Source: an uncultured Acidobacteriota bacterium (GTDB taxonomy: Bacteria; Acidobacteriota; Vicinamibacteria; Marinacidobacterales; SMYC01). Taken from it: a DNA stretch of 50,547 nt. Below are positions 7,248 through 15,313 of the stretch, piece after piece. Both the position numbers and the translations under genes were made by a program. The notes under the pieces are model-generated. The model worked only from the letters and a program-made list of their open reading frames with translations, did not search any database and was not told the origin of the DNA. The DNA lies in assembly GCA_947259165.1 (NCBI GenBank), contig CAMYKY010000017.1, forward strand, positions 1 to 50,547, read 5' to 3'. Within the stretch, counting starts at the first letter, position 1; every line of letters starts with the position of its first letter.

Positions 7248-8942
7248 TCAATAACTTGCGGCACCGGTGTCGGCGCTTCGACGGTCGATACCGCCTTCCA
7301 GCCAATCGTCCTCGTGGTTGAGAACGATCACGTGTGCGCTGCCTTGATTCGTGCGCTCATCCATCTTGTGTCCGAGCCACGTCAAGATGTTCAGCGTATC
7401 GGGTGAGAAGGACTGGCGTTCGTAGCGGATGACGTCGGGAAGCCACTGGTGATGGATCCGTCCGGCGTCCACCGCCGCTTGGGCGTTCATCTCGTGGTCC
7501 ACGACGTTCAAGATCGTCTGAAAAACCGTATTAATAATGGTACGCCCGCCCGGGCTTCCGGTAACCATGAGGAGCTTGCCGTCTTTTGCGACGATCGTCG
7601 GCGACATGCTCGAGAGCATGCGTTTATGCGGCGCCGCAAGATTCGGTGCCGTTCCGATGAGACCCGTCTCATCCGTCAGTCCGGGCCCACCGTTGAAATC
7701 TCCCATCTCGTTGTTCAGCAGAAACCCGGCGCCGGGCACGACGATACCGGAGCCATAACCGTACTCGAGCGTGTAGGTGACCGACACCGCGTTGCGCTCG
7801 GCGTCCACGACGGAGTAGTGCGTGGTCTCGGGGCTTTCGGTCGGCCATTCGAAACTCTCCGGTGTCGACTTCGACGCTCGATCCGGATGGATCGTCCGCC
7901 GAAGCTGAGCCGCGTATTCTTTGGAGGTCAATCGCTCGATGGGCATATCAGGATTGGAATCGGGGTCGCCAAGATACTGGGCGCGGTCAGAGTACGCGCG
8001 CCTCATCGACTCCACCATGCGGTGCAGGTTCCGAGCCGAGCCGAAGCCGTCGCCCGCAACGTCGTAGCCTTCGAGGATGTTCAGCATCTCGACGATTGCG
8101 ATCCCGCCGCTGCTCGGCGGGGGCATCGAAATGATCTCGTAGCCCCGGTACGTGCCCCGGATAGGCGCCCTCTTCTTGGCCCGGTAGGCTTTCAGATCGT
8201 CTTCGGTGATGAGGCCGCCGTTTCTCGCCATCTCTTCGGCGATGAGCTTCGCAGTCTTGCCCTCGTAAAAACCCGCCGGACCCTTCTCGGCGATACGAAC
8301 GAGAGACTCGGCCAAATCCTCTTGTTTGAGGATGTCGCCCGCCTCGTACGGTTCGCCATTCTTCGTGAACTGTGCCTTCGTGGCCGGGTACTTCCCCATT
8401 CGCTCCATCGTTCGATTGAGGGAGCGCGCCAATCCATCGCTCACGACAAACCCCTCACGGGCAAGTCGAACGGCGGGCTCGACGATACGTTCCCACGGCA
8501 AGCTCCCGTGCTCGCTCCAGGCGAGATGCATTCCGGCAACCGTGCCGGGAACGCCGACCGAAAGATGGCTCAAGTGGTGCCGCTCGTAGCTGTACTCACC
8601 GTTCTCGAGCCACATGGTCTCGGTGGCTTTCGCAGGCGCCATCTCGCGAAAATCGTAAGTGATCGGCTCTCCGCTCGCGGGTCGGTAGACGAGAAACCCA
8701 CCGCCTCCGATATTGCCTGCGGACGGGTGGGTCACGGCCAGGGCGAACGCTGTTGCGACAGCCGCATCGACGGCGTTGCCTCCGTCTTTCATCACGTCGG
8801 CGCCAACCTGCGACGCGACCTCGGTCTGCGAGATGACCATACCGTTTTGGGCGCGCCTCGGGGCGTTTTCAGCGACGGCTAGCGTCGCGACCGCCAGAAT
8901 GGTCAGGACCGGCAGAGCGAATTTGTCAATGCAGTGCTTCAT
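7248..8942 (-). CDS. ggt: Gamma-glutamyltransferase (glutathione hydrolase)
   Basis: 564 aa from ATG 8942, which has GGGAGG upstream; the signal peptide is about 1-25. It is an Ntn hydrolase made as one chain and autocleaved into two subunits. The cleavage and nucleophile motif TTHYSVVD starts at T373. Other family signatures are present: GGNAVDAAVA, GNIGGGGF, MPPPSSGG, AYSDRAQYLGD and the late GSPGGRTIINT. It hydrolyses or transfers the gamma-glutamyl group of glutathione and related peptides in the periplasm. The length matches the family (about 560-580). It is monocistronic; a TACAAT -10-like box lies at 8980-8985 on the minus strand. The stop codon abuts repeat copy 2. Confidence 0.95.
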   Translation of the reverse strand: MKHCIDKFALPVLTILAVATLAVAENAPRRAQNGMVISQTEVASQVGADVMKDGGNAVDAAVATAFALAVTHPSAGNIGGGGFLVYRPASGEPITYDFREMAPAKATETMWLENGEYSYERHHLSHLSVGVPGTVAGMHLAWSEHGSLPWERIVEPAVRLAREGFVVSDGLARSLNRTMERMGKYPATKAQFTKNGEPYEAGDILKQEDLAESLVRIAEKGPAGFYEGKTAKLIAEEMARNGGLITEDDLKAYRAKKRAPIRGTYRGYEIISMPPPSSGGIAIVEMLNILEGYDVAGDGFGSARNLHRMVESMRRAYSDRAQYLGDPDSNPDMPIERLTSKEYAAQLRRTIHPDRASKSTPESFEWPTESPETTHYSVVDAERNAVSVTYTLEYGYGSGIVVPGAGFLLNNEMGDFNGGPGLTDETGLIGTAPNLAAPHKRMLSSMSPTIVAKDGKLLMVTGSPGGRTIINTVFQTILNVVDHEMNAQAAVDAGRIHHQWLPDVIRYERQSFSPDTLNILTWLGHKMDERTNQGSAHVIVLNHEDDWLEGGIDRRSADTGAASY

Positions 8943-8979
8943 TCCTGCACTCCTCCCTTGGCTCATCATGAGCGCCTGG

Positions 8980-8985
8980 ATTGTA
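8980..8985 (-). promoter_or_regulatory. Candidate -10 box (TACAAT) of ggt
   Basis: TACAAT on the minus strand, 37 nt upstream of the ggt ATG and before its Shine-Dalgarno. No clear -35 is seen. Confidence 0.35.
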
Positions 8986-9040
8986 CCTCATGATTCAAGA
9001 AGGGTCTGAGTCGCGCACCCCGCTGCGGTTGCCTAATTAT

Positions 9041-9072
9041 CGGGCACGGGCACGCACGCGGGCACGAGCACG
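9041..9072. repeat. GGGCAC hexamer-type repeat
   Basis: Imperfect tandem GGGCAC/GAGCAC units between ggt and the M16 pair. The 16-mer CGGGCACGGGCACGCAC recurs at 25350 and 47064, always in intergenic DNA. Confidence 0.6.
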
Positions 9073-9144
9073 AAGGCATCCGCGCGACCGTTGTAGACGG
9101 TGAACCTACGAGGCCGGATCCGCGTGCGTAGTAGAATAGCTCCC

Positions 9145-10905
9145 ATGACGTACCGAAGCTTACCTGCCACGCTGGGCGTCGTGCTGACGCTGGTCGCACC
9201 GTCTGCAGCGCAGGACATCACCCAGGTTCCGGTCGAGACCTTCGAGCTGTCGAACGGGATGAATTTTCTCGTGGTCCAACGCCCGGAGCTGACCACCGTC
9301 AGCGCCGGGTGGGTCGCCCACGTCGGCTCCGCCAACGAGCGTCCCGGCATCACCGGGATCAGCCATTTCTTCGAGCACATGATGTTCAAAGGCAGCGAGA
9401 CCATCGGCACCACGAACATCGCCGAAGATACGCGGATCATCGAGGAGCAGGAAAAGCTTCAAGAGCAGATCCGAGAGATCTACCGCACCCAGCGCGAGCG
9501 TTATCGACTCGGGGAAATCGAGGACGCGTTCAGCGACGACGACAGGCCGCCCGAGCTCATCGAGCTCCAGGCGCGTTTCACCGAGCTCGTCGAACAACAA
9601 CGACAGCTCATGGTGAAAGACGAATTCGACAAGATTTACACCGAGTCCGGCGCTTCCGGCATGAACGCTTTTACCAACAACGACATCACCGTCTACTTCA
9701 TCACCGTGCCCGCCAACAAGCTCGAGCTGTGGTTTTGGATGGAGTCGGAGCGGCTCTTGAGACCGGTGTTCCGCGAGTTCTACTCGGAGCGCGACGTCGT
9801 CCATGAGGAGAGACGGCTTCGCACCGAGTCGACGCCCACGGGCGAGTTCGACGAGCTCTTCGAAGCGATGTTCTGGGAATCTCACCCCTACAGCTGGCCC
9901 GTCGTCGGGTGGCCTTCAGACCTCGAGGTCTACACCCTCGCCCAGGCCAAGGAATATTTCGCAACCTACTACGCCCCCGGCAACCTCACCGTGGCCCTCG
10001 TCGGGAATCTCGATCTCGAGGAGGCCAAAGATCTAGCGGAACGATACTTCGGAAGGATTCCGCCGGCCGGGAGCGCACCGCCCGACGTCGTCACCCTCGA
10101 GATGCCACAAGCTGCGGAAAAACGCATGGCCGCCAGCTGCGACTGCCAGCCTCAGATCGAGCTCCGCTACCACACTGTGCCGTTCCGCCATCGAGACTCG
10201 TATGCGCTCGATGTGCTCTCCGGTCTGCTCAACGGACGAAGCGGCCGGCTCTACAAATCCTTGGTGCTCGAGCAGGAGATCGCTTCGGACGCCGGAAGCT
10301 TCCAGGACTCTCGCAAATGGTCAGGGTCCTTCTCACTCTCAGCTGAAACCAAGGGAGACGCCACACCCGCCGACCTCGAGCGAGCCTTGGAGGAACAGCT
10401 CCGCAGAATACGCGAGGAGCCGATCCCAGATCGCGAGCTTCAGAAAGTGAAGAATCAGATCACGGCGAGCTCGTATCAGCGTCTCGCGAGCGGGTTCTTC
10501 CTCCTGCTCCAGCTCCTCATCTATGATGGCATGGGCGATTGGGAATACATCAACGAGTGGGCCGCCAACACGCTCAACGTGACCGCTGCGGACGTCCAGC
10601 GGGTAGCAACCGCGTACTTCGAGCCGACCAATCGTGCGGTGGCCACCTACTCCCGCACGGAAGGAGCGGCTCCGACCGTGATCCCGAGCGAGCTCGAAGG
10701 CTTGCCGAGCGAAGTCCAGCGACAAATCATGGGACAGCTCGATCAAATCCGTGCAGTCGACGACGTGAACACGTTGAAAGGCATGCTCGGCCAGCTGCCG
10801 GCGCAGCGGGAGGCGGCGCCGCCGCCGTTTCAGAAGGCGTTCCCACTCATCGAGCGAACCATCGAAGAGCGGATCACCCAGCTCGAAGAAGGAGGTGACG
10901 CGTGA
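9145..10905 (+). CDS. M16 zinc metallopeptidase, catalytic subunit
   Basis: 586 aa from ATG 9145 with a signal peptide (about 1-22, ending SAAQ). The zinc-binding HxxEH motif is HFFEHMMF (H74, E77, H78), and the downstream glutamate ligand lies in the HEERR segment. Between them is a charged, coiled-coil insertion of about 75 residues (roughly 95-170, rich in EEQEKLQEQI-type sequence) that is absent from short M16B members. The two M16 lobes and the R/Y-bearing C-terminal region are present. It overlaps the next gene by GTGA, so the two are translationally coupled and probably form the usual active/inactive heterodimer. A TAGAAT box ends 7 nt before the ATG, suggesting a leaderless message. 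Confidence 0.92.
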   Translation: MTYRSLPATLGVVLTLVAPSAAQDITQVPVETFELSNGMNFLVVQRPELTTVSAGWVAHVGSANERPGITGISHFFEHMMFKGSETIGTTNIAEDTRIIEEQEKLQEQIREIYRTQRERYRLGEIEDAFSDDDRPPELIELQARFTELVEQQRQLMVKDEFDKIYTESGASGMNAFTNNDITVYFITVPANKLELWFWMESERLLRPVFREFYSERDVVHEERRLRTESTPTGEFDELFEAMFWESHPYSWPVVGWPSDLEVYTLAQAKEYFATYYAPGNLTVALVGNLDLEEAKDLAERYFGRIPPAGSAPPDVVTLEMPQAAEKRMAASCDCQPQIELRYHTVPFRHRDSYALDVLSGLLNGRSGRLYKSLVLEQEIASDAGSFQDSRKWSGSFSLSAETKGDATPADLERALEEQLRRIREEPIPDRELQKVKNQITASSYQRLASGFFLLLQLLIYDGMGDWEYINEWAANTLNVTAADVQRVATAYFEPTNRAVATYSRTEGAAPTVIPSELEGLPSEVQRQIMGQLDQIRAVDDVNTLKGMLGQLPAQREAAPPPFQKAFPLIERTIEERITQLEEGGDA

Positions 10906-12392
10906 AGTTCTCAGCCGTCGTTTTGATTTTGGCGTGCTCGGCCGCCACAATAGCTCAACCCGTCGCCGTCACCACGTCCGACCTACCCGAGCGCCCCGAA
11001 CAACTGGTCTATGACGAGCTCGATTTCACCGTTCCCGACGGCAACGGCTTCCGGCACGTTTTGTCGAACGGAGTCGCCGTCTATATCGCCGAGGACCACA
11101 CCTTCCCACTAGTCAGCCTGCGGATGACATTGCGGCAAGGAAGCTACCTCGAGCCCGCAGACAAAGTCGGCCTCGCGAGCCTCACCGGCCGAATGATGCG
11201 CACCGGCGGGACGCAGAGCATGACTCCGGAAACGTTCGACGAAGAAACGGCGTTTCTTGCGGCCAACATCTCGAGCTCCGGCGGCAATGCGCAGGCGAGC
11301 GCCAGCCTGGGCTGCATCACCCCTCAGCTCGACGCGTGCCTCGGCCTCTTCTTTGAAATGCTCCGCACGCCTCGCTTCGACGAATCCCGACTTCAGATCG
11401 AAAAGGGAAACATTCTGGAGTCGATGCGGCAAAGAAACGACGACGCGGGCGACATTCTCGGTCGCGAGTGGGACTTCCTCCTGCGCGGCGAGGACCACTA
11501 CTCCAGCCGTCGCATGACCGAGGCGAACTTGAACGCCATTTCTCGCGCCGACCTCGCTGACTTCCACGAGAAGTACTGGCGCCCCGAGAATATGGTGATC
11601 GCGGTGTCCGGTGATGTCGACACAAACGCGTTCTTGGCGAAGCTCGAAGAGAATCTCGCCGATTGGCCCGGCGAAGGCGCCGACGCCAAATGGCCACCTC
11701 CGCAGCCGACCCACACCGTCAAGCCAGGCGTCTACAGCGTTGAAAAAGACATTCCCCAGGGCAAAGTTCTCATTGGTCATCTCGTGCCGCAATGGACGGA
11801 CTGGGACAACCCTGATCGCGCCGCGCTTCAAGTCATGCAGCACATCCTCGGCGGCAGCGGGTTCACCTCCCGCATCATGAAACGGGTGCGTTCGGACGAA
11901 GGACTCGCCTACTCCGCTGGCTCACGGTTTTCCTTCGACGCGCTCGAGCCCGGCACGTTCACCCTTTCGTTCCAATCGAAGAGTCCAACCGTGGCGCTAG
12001 CGGCCAAAATCGCAATCGAGGAAGTCACCCGCATCCAGACCGAGCCCGTGACCCCCGAAGAGCTCGGCGTCGCCAAGAGCGCCCTCGTCGAAACCTTCCC
12101 GCGGCGCTGGGAGTCCGCGCGTCAGCGCGCAAGCATCTTCGCGACCGACGCCTACCTCGGACGTTCACACTCGTACTGGCAAAACTGGCGACCCCAGATC
12201 GAAGCGGTCACAGCAAACGACGTCCTTCGCGTGGCGAAGAAATACCTGAGTCCGGAGGAGATCGTGTTTCTCGTCGTGGGGAAGTGGGACGAGATCGCCC
12301 CGGGAGACGCGGACGACCGCGCGAATATGATGGAATTTTTCGGAGGCGAGGTCACGCATATCCCACTGCGCGACCCCCTGACGTTAAAGTAG
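10902..12392 (+). CDS. M16-family protein, non-catalytic partner
   Basis: 496 aa, signal peptide about 1-18, GTG start at 10902 inside the GTGA overlap with the upstream subunit. It has both M16 lobes, including the GGSGFTSRIMKRVRSDEGLAYS segment of the second lobe that contacts substrate. At the position of HxxEH it reads GLASLTGRMMRTGG, so the zinc ligands are absent. In characterised M16B pairs the inactive subunit helps form the closed chamber and bind substrate; the same role is inferred here. Likely periplasmic. Confidence 0.9.
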   Translation: MKFSAVVLILACSAATIAQPVAVTTSDLPERPEQLVYDELDFTVPDGNGFRHVLSNGVAVYIAEDHTFPLVSLRMTLRQGSYLEPADKVGLASLTGRMMRTGGTQSMTPETFDEETAFLAANISSSGGNAQASASLGCITPQLDACLGLFFEMLRTPRFDESRLQIEKGNILESMRQRNDDAGDILGREWDFLLRGEDHYSSRRMTEANLNAISRADLADFHEKYWRPENMVIAVSGDVDTNAFLAKLEENLADWPGEGADAKWPPPQPTHTVKPGVYSVEKDIPQGKVLIGHLVPQWTDWDNPDRAALQVMQHILGGSGFTSRIMKRVRSDEGLAYSAGSRFSFDALEPGTFTLSFQSKSPTVALAAKIAIEEVTRIQTEPVTPEELGVAKSALVETFPRRWESARQRASIFATDAYLGRSHSYWQNWRPQIEAVTANDVLRVAKKYLSPEEIVFLVVGKWDEIAPGDADDRANMMEFFGGEVTHIPLRDPLTLK

Positions 12393-12429
12393 GCACCGGT
12401 TTACCGCGGTGAAAAGAAGCGGGCGAGCG

Positions 12430-12828
12430 CTACTTCACGCGATAAGCAATGGCGTCGATTTCAACGCGGAGGCCTTCCGCGGGAAGTCCAGCGACTTGAA
12501 CGGTGGTGCGCGCGGGCCGGTGCCCGGCCATGACGCGCTCGTAGATGGCGTTCATCTTCTTGAACTCGCTCATGTCCACGAGGAACACACCACACCGCAG
12601 AATGTGTTGGAGGTCGGAGCCGGCGGCTTTCAAGATCGTCTCGAGGTTCTTGAACACCTGCTCTGTCTGGGACTCGATGTCGGGGCCGCTGAGCTCACCC
12701 GTCGCGGGGTCTTCTGCACCTTGTCCCGACACGATCACGAGCTCACCGAGCGCAATCGCTGCCGAATAGGGTCCGAGGGGTGTGGGGAACGCGCTGCTAG
12801 TGACCAGCTCGTGTTTGGCTTCGCTCAC
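12430..12828 (-). CDS. ridA: RidA/YjgF-family enamine/imine deaminase
   Basis: 132 aa from GTG 12828. This start is supported by AAGGAG 8 nt upstream and by a 4-nt GTGA overlap with the folA stop. The sequence has the family core: PLGPYSAAI near the N-terminus, VSGQGAEDPATGEL, and the C-terminal arginine region (HRPARTTVQVAGLP...VEIDAIA), with the arginine that in RidA binds the imine carboxylate. RidA removes reactive 2-aminoacrylate-type imines released by PLP enzymes; a class V aminotransferase lies two genes upstream. It ends the thyA-folA-ridA cluster, convergent with the M16 pair. Confidence 0.9.
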   Translation of the reverse strand: MSEAKHELVTSSAFPTPLGPYSAAIALGELVIVSGQGAEDPATGELSGPDIESQTEQVFKNLETILKAAGSDLQHILRCGVFLVDMSEFKKMNAIYERVMAGHRPARTTVQVAGLPAEGLRVEIDAIAYRVK

Positions 12829-13289
12829 TGGGAAGACTCCTTTCGTCGTCGAAAGACTTGGCGCTCGAGCCGATCGTCGTCCGAAGCGCGTTCGCGCGGT
12901 CCCGGCTCCCAAACGGCGTCGTCGATATCGGGAAAGCGAACAGCTCCCTCGGTATCGATCTTATCGGGGACATGAGTGAGATCAATGAGCTCGGCGTGAC
13001 GCATCGCTTCCTCGTAGATGCGGGCGCCACCGATGAACCAGACGTCACCTTCGGTGGTGGCAAGCGCTGCGGAGATGTCGTGGAAACAGTCGACACCTTC
13101 GATGTCGCGTCGGGTGATGACGATATTACGCCGATCCTTCAAAGGCTTCACCGGAAGCGACTCCCACGTGCTCCGCCCCATGATGACCGTCGCACCCGTA
13201 GTGAGCCGCTTGAAACGTTTCATATCGGCCGAGTAATGCCAAGGAATGCCGCCATCGACGCCGATGACTCCTTCGGGGGAGACAGCCAC
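12825..13289 (-). CDS. folA: Dihydrofolate reductase
   Basis: 154 aa if started at GTG 13289. Recognisable DHFR features: AVSPEGVIGVDGGIPWHYSADMKRFK (substrate and NADPH sites with the conserved W), VIMGRSTWESLP, and WFIGGARIYEEAM (the GG dinucleotide motif). It makes tetrahydrofolate, regenerating the folate oxidised by thymidylate synthase encoded just upstream. The first beta strand normally includes two or three residues before AVSPEGVIG; the codons for G-I-I directly precede the GTG but no start codon lies before them, so the N-terminus is unusually short or the start is an ATC/ATT. The coding region overlaps the thyA 3' end in another frame by 70 nt. Confidence 0.85.
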   Translation of the reverse strand: MAVSPEGVIGVDGGIPWHYSADMKRFKRLTTGATVIMGRSTWESLPVKPLKDRRNIVITRRDIEGVDCFHDISAALATTEGDVWFIGGARIYEEAMRHAELIDLTHVPDKIDTEGAVRFPDIDDAVWEPGPRERASDDDRLERQVFRRRKESSQ

Positions 13290-14077
13290 AATGATGCCGA
13301 GTCGTCGAGCGAGCGGACGTCGGGCGAGATACTGAGCCGGGGCAACTGCCGCGGGCCGCGCGAGAGCTGCTCCCTCAAGCCGGGCACATGATCGTAGTCG
13401 GCCATCGAGCCGTCGGGCTTGGCCGTGTAGATGTGAGCATCGACGAGCGTTTGCCCGAAAATGCCGGGGCGAATGCCGGTGAAGTGAGAGAACAAGGCAA
13501 CGAGGAAACTGTATCCGGCGATGTTGTAAGGAATGCCGAGCGCGATGTCGTTGCTGCGCTGCGTCAAGTGAAGGTTGAGCCGAGGTGTCCCATCGTCTTG
13601 ATTCTGCACGTTGAAGATGAACAGGCAATGACACGGCGGGAGCTGGCTCGATTGCGCGTTGCCCGGAGCCCATGCCGTCACCACGAGCCGGCGCGACATA
13701 GGGTTTCGTTTCAGCTCTTCGAGCACCCATGCGATCTGATCGTTGAACCCTGGCTTCCCGCCTTCGTGGACGGGGAAATGCCGCCAGAAATTTCCGTAGG
13801 CGCTCGGAACGAATCCCTTCTCATCCGCCCATGGATCCCAGAACTTGCAGCCGTGCTTTCGGAGCAGAGCGATATCGCGAGCGCCGGAGAGAAACCAAAG
13901 GTTCTCGACGACGATGTTCTTCCAGGAGATCTTCTTGGTCGTCAGCAGCGGGAAGCCATCGGCGAGATCGATCCCATAATTAATGTTGAACGTCGAGATC
14001 GTATCGACACCGGTACGGTTCTCTTTCCGGGTCCCGGTGTCCAGCACCTGCCGCACCGTATCGAGATAAACCTTCAT
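13220..14077 (-). CDS. thyA: Thymidylate synthase with aberrant C-terminus
   Basis: 285 aa from ATG 14077. Typical ThyA sequence up to about residue 259: RTGVDTISTF (phosphate site), NLWFLSG, nucleophile C149 in QLPPCHC, LTQRSND, IPYNIAGYSFL and DAHIYTAK. It converts dUMP to dTMP using methylene-tetrahydrofolate. After PDVRSLDD the conserved final segment of the family (acidic linker, then YDPHP...KAPVA-like end, needed for closure of the active site) is missing. Instead 26 residues follow that are translated from the start of folA in a different frame. This may reflect a deletion or indel in the strain or assembly, or a true natural truncation. A TATGAT box lies 11 nt before the ATG. Confidence 0.88.
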   Translation of the reverse strand: MKVYLDTVRQVLDTGTRKENRTGVDTISTFNINYGIDLADGFPLLTTKKISWKNIVVENLWFLSGARDIALLRKHGCKFWDPWADEKGFVPSAYGNFWRHFPVHEGGKPGFNDQIAWVLEELKRNPMSRRLVVTAWAPGNAQSSQLPPCHCLFIFNVQNQDDGTPRLNLHLTQRSNDIALGIPYNIAGYSFLVALFSHFTGIRPGIFGQTLVDAHIYTAKPDGSMADYDHVPGLREQLSRGPRQLPRLSISPDVRSLDDSASLWLSPPKESSASMAAFLGITRPI

Positions 14078-14115
14078 AGAACCGAAGCATCATAGAATGG
14101 ATGGCAATGGTGTTG

Positions 14116-14153
14116 CTAGTGGACTGTAACAGTTATTCGTTGCAGTCCACTAG
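14116..14153. repeat. 38-bp internal-deletion form of the CTAG hairpin element
   Basis: It begins CTAGTGGACTG and ends CAGTCCACTAG. Its first 28 nt are identical to the left arm of copy 3 (18945), but the core and most of the right arm are gone. The terminal CTAG supplies the TAG stop of the aminotransferase (14150-14152). Confidence 0.75.
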
Positions 14154-15295
14154 GTGAGGACGGCTTTCAGCGCATCGATCAAACGGTCGACGTCGCGCTC
14201 ATCGTTGTAAACGTGAGGGGTGATTCGGATCGCTGGGCCGCGTACGCTGACGAAGACGTTGCGCTCGGCAAGCTTCGGGAGGAGGTCTTCCGGAAGTCCG
14301 CCGTCGGATCGCTTCAAGCCCAGATAGTGGCCGGCGCGTTTTCCTTCCGGAACGGATTCGAGTCCCAGCTCACGTGCGCGCTCGGCGATTTGAGCGGCTA
14401 GCGCGGCGGCGGTCTCTTGGACGTTGTCGACGCCCCACTCGAGAAGCTGGCGGATGCCTGCTTCGGCGGCGGGGACGAGCGCGAAGTTCGTACGCTCGCC
14501 CACGTCGAAGCGGATCGCGCCCGGGGCGAACTCATCGTCGTAGTCGATGAGGCGGGCGAAGTTCGCCGCGTTGCTTCGATGGACCCAACTGTGCTCGATG
14601 GGGCGACCTTCTTGCTGCCATCGTTTGGAAACGTAGAGCAGACCGAGCGAGTACGGGCCCATGAGCCATTTGTAGGTGGCAGACGCGAGGAAGTCGGGCT
14701 GGATACGGCTCACGTCGAGCGGCGTTGCGCCGGCGGATTGAGTCGCGTCGATGGCAAATCCGATCCCACTCTCGCCGCAGCGCGCGCCGATCGTCTCCAG
14801 ATCGAACAGACCTCCGTCGGTCCAACGGCAATGCGGCAGCGCGACGATCCCAGTGGTTTCGTCAATGGCCTCGAGGACGGTCGCGGTCCAATTGTCGTCT
14901 TCAGGTCGATCGAGGGTGCGGACCTCGGCGCCGACTTCTTTGGCAAGCTCGCGCCAAGGATAGATGTTCGAAGGAAATTGCTCATCGACGACAAGGATGG
15001 TTTGGCCGCGCTCGAGGGGCAGGTTCTTCTCGGCGGTCGACAGGCCATAGCTCGCGGCGGGAATGATCGCGATGTCTCCGGGCTCGGCGTGGACCAACGT
15101 CGCGAACGCGTCTCGCAAGCGGTCGGAACCGTCGAAGAAATCCTGGGTCGCGATCTCCCAAGGGCGGCATTTTCTCTCGAGGCCCCGTACGCCCGCGTCT
15201 CGTACTTTGTGCATCAACGGCGACATGTACGCGCAATTCAGGTAGGTGACGTCGTCGGGGATATCGAAGAGGTGACGCTGGCTCGGAAGCTTCAT
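14150..15295 (-). CDS. Class V PLP-dependent aminotransferase/cysteine desulfurase-fold enzyme
   Basis: 381 aa, ATG 15295. Class V fold with the PLP-lysine motif SATYKWLMGPYSLG, the PLP-phosphate and ring contacts AIDATQSAG, the N-terminal LNCAYMSPL and the late VGERTNF arginine/aspartate region. The closest described relatives are the isopenicillin-N-epimerase-like and kynureninase-like members; the exact reaction cannot be assigned. There is no catalytic-cysteine loop of NifS type, so it is unlikely to be a cysteine desulfurase. It lies 18 nt downstream of the SNF2 gene in the same direction. Its stop codon falls inside the 38-bp repeat remnant, so the insertion may have altered the last codons. 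Confidence 0.85.
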   Translation of the reverse strand: MKLPSQRHLFDIPDDVTYLNCAYMSPLMHKVRDAGVRGLERKCRPWEIATQDFFDGSDRLRDAFATLVHAEPGDIAIIPAASYGLSTAEKNLPLERGQTILVVDEQFPSNIYPWRELAKEVGAEVRTLDRPEDDNWTATVLEAIDETTGIVALPHCRWTDGGLFDLETIGARCGESGIGFAIDATQSAGATPLDVSRIQPDFLASATYKWLMGPYSLGLLYVSKRWQQEGRPIEHSWVHRSNAANFARLIDYDDEFAPGAIRFDVGERTNFALVPAAEAGIRQLLEWGVDNVQETAAALAAQIAERARELGLESVPEGKRAGHYLGLKRSDGGLPEDLLPKLAERNVFVSVRGPAIRITPHVYNDERDVDRLIDALKAVLT

Positions 15296-15313
15296 GATGC
15301 CAGCATTCTAGCC

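Noticed and set aside
7449..8882. 477-codon plus-strand open frame
   Set aside because: Antisense to ggt, whose motifs are complete.
12393..12429. Bidirectional terminator between the M16 pair and ridA
   Set aside because: The CACCG/CGGTG stem is only 5 bp and no T-tract follows.
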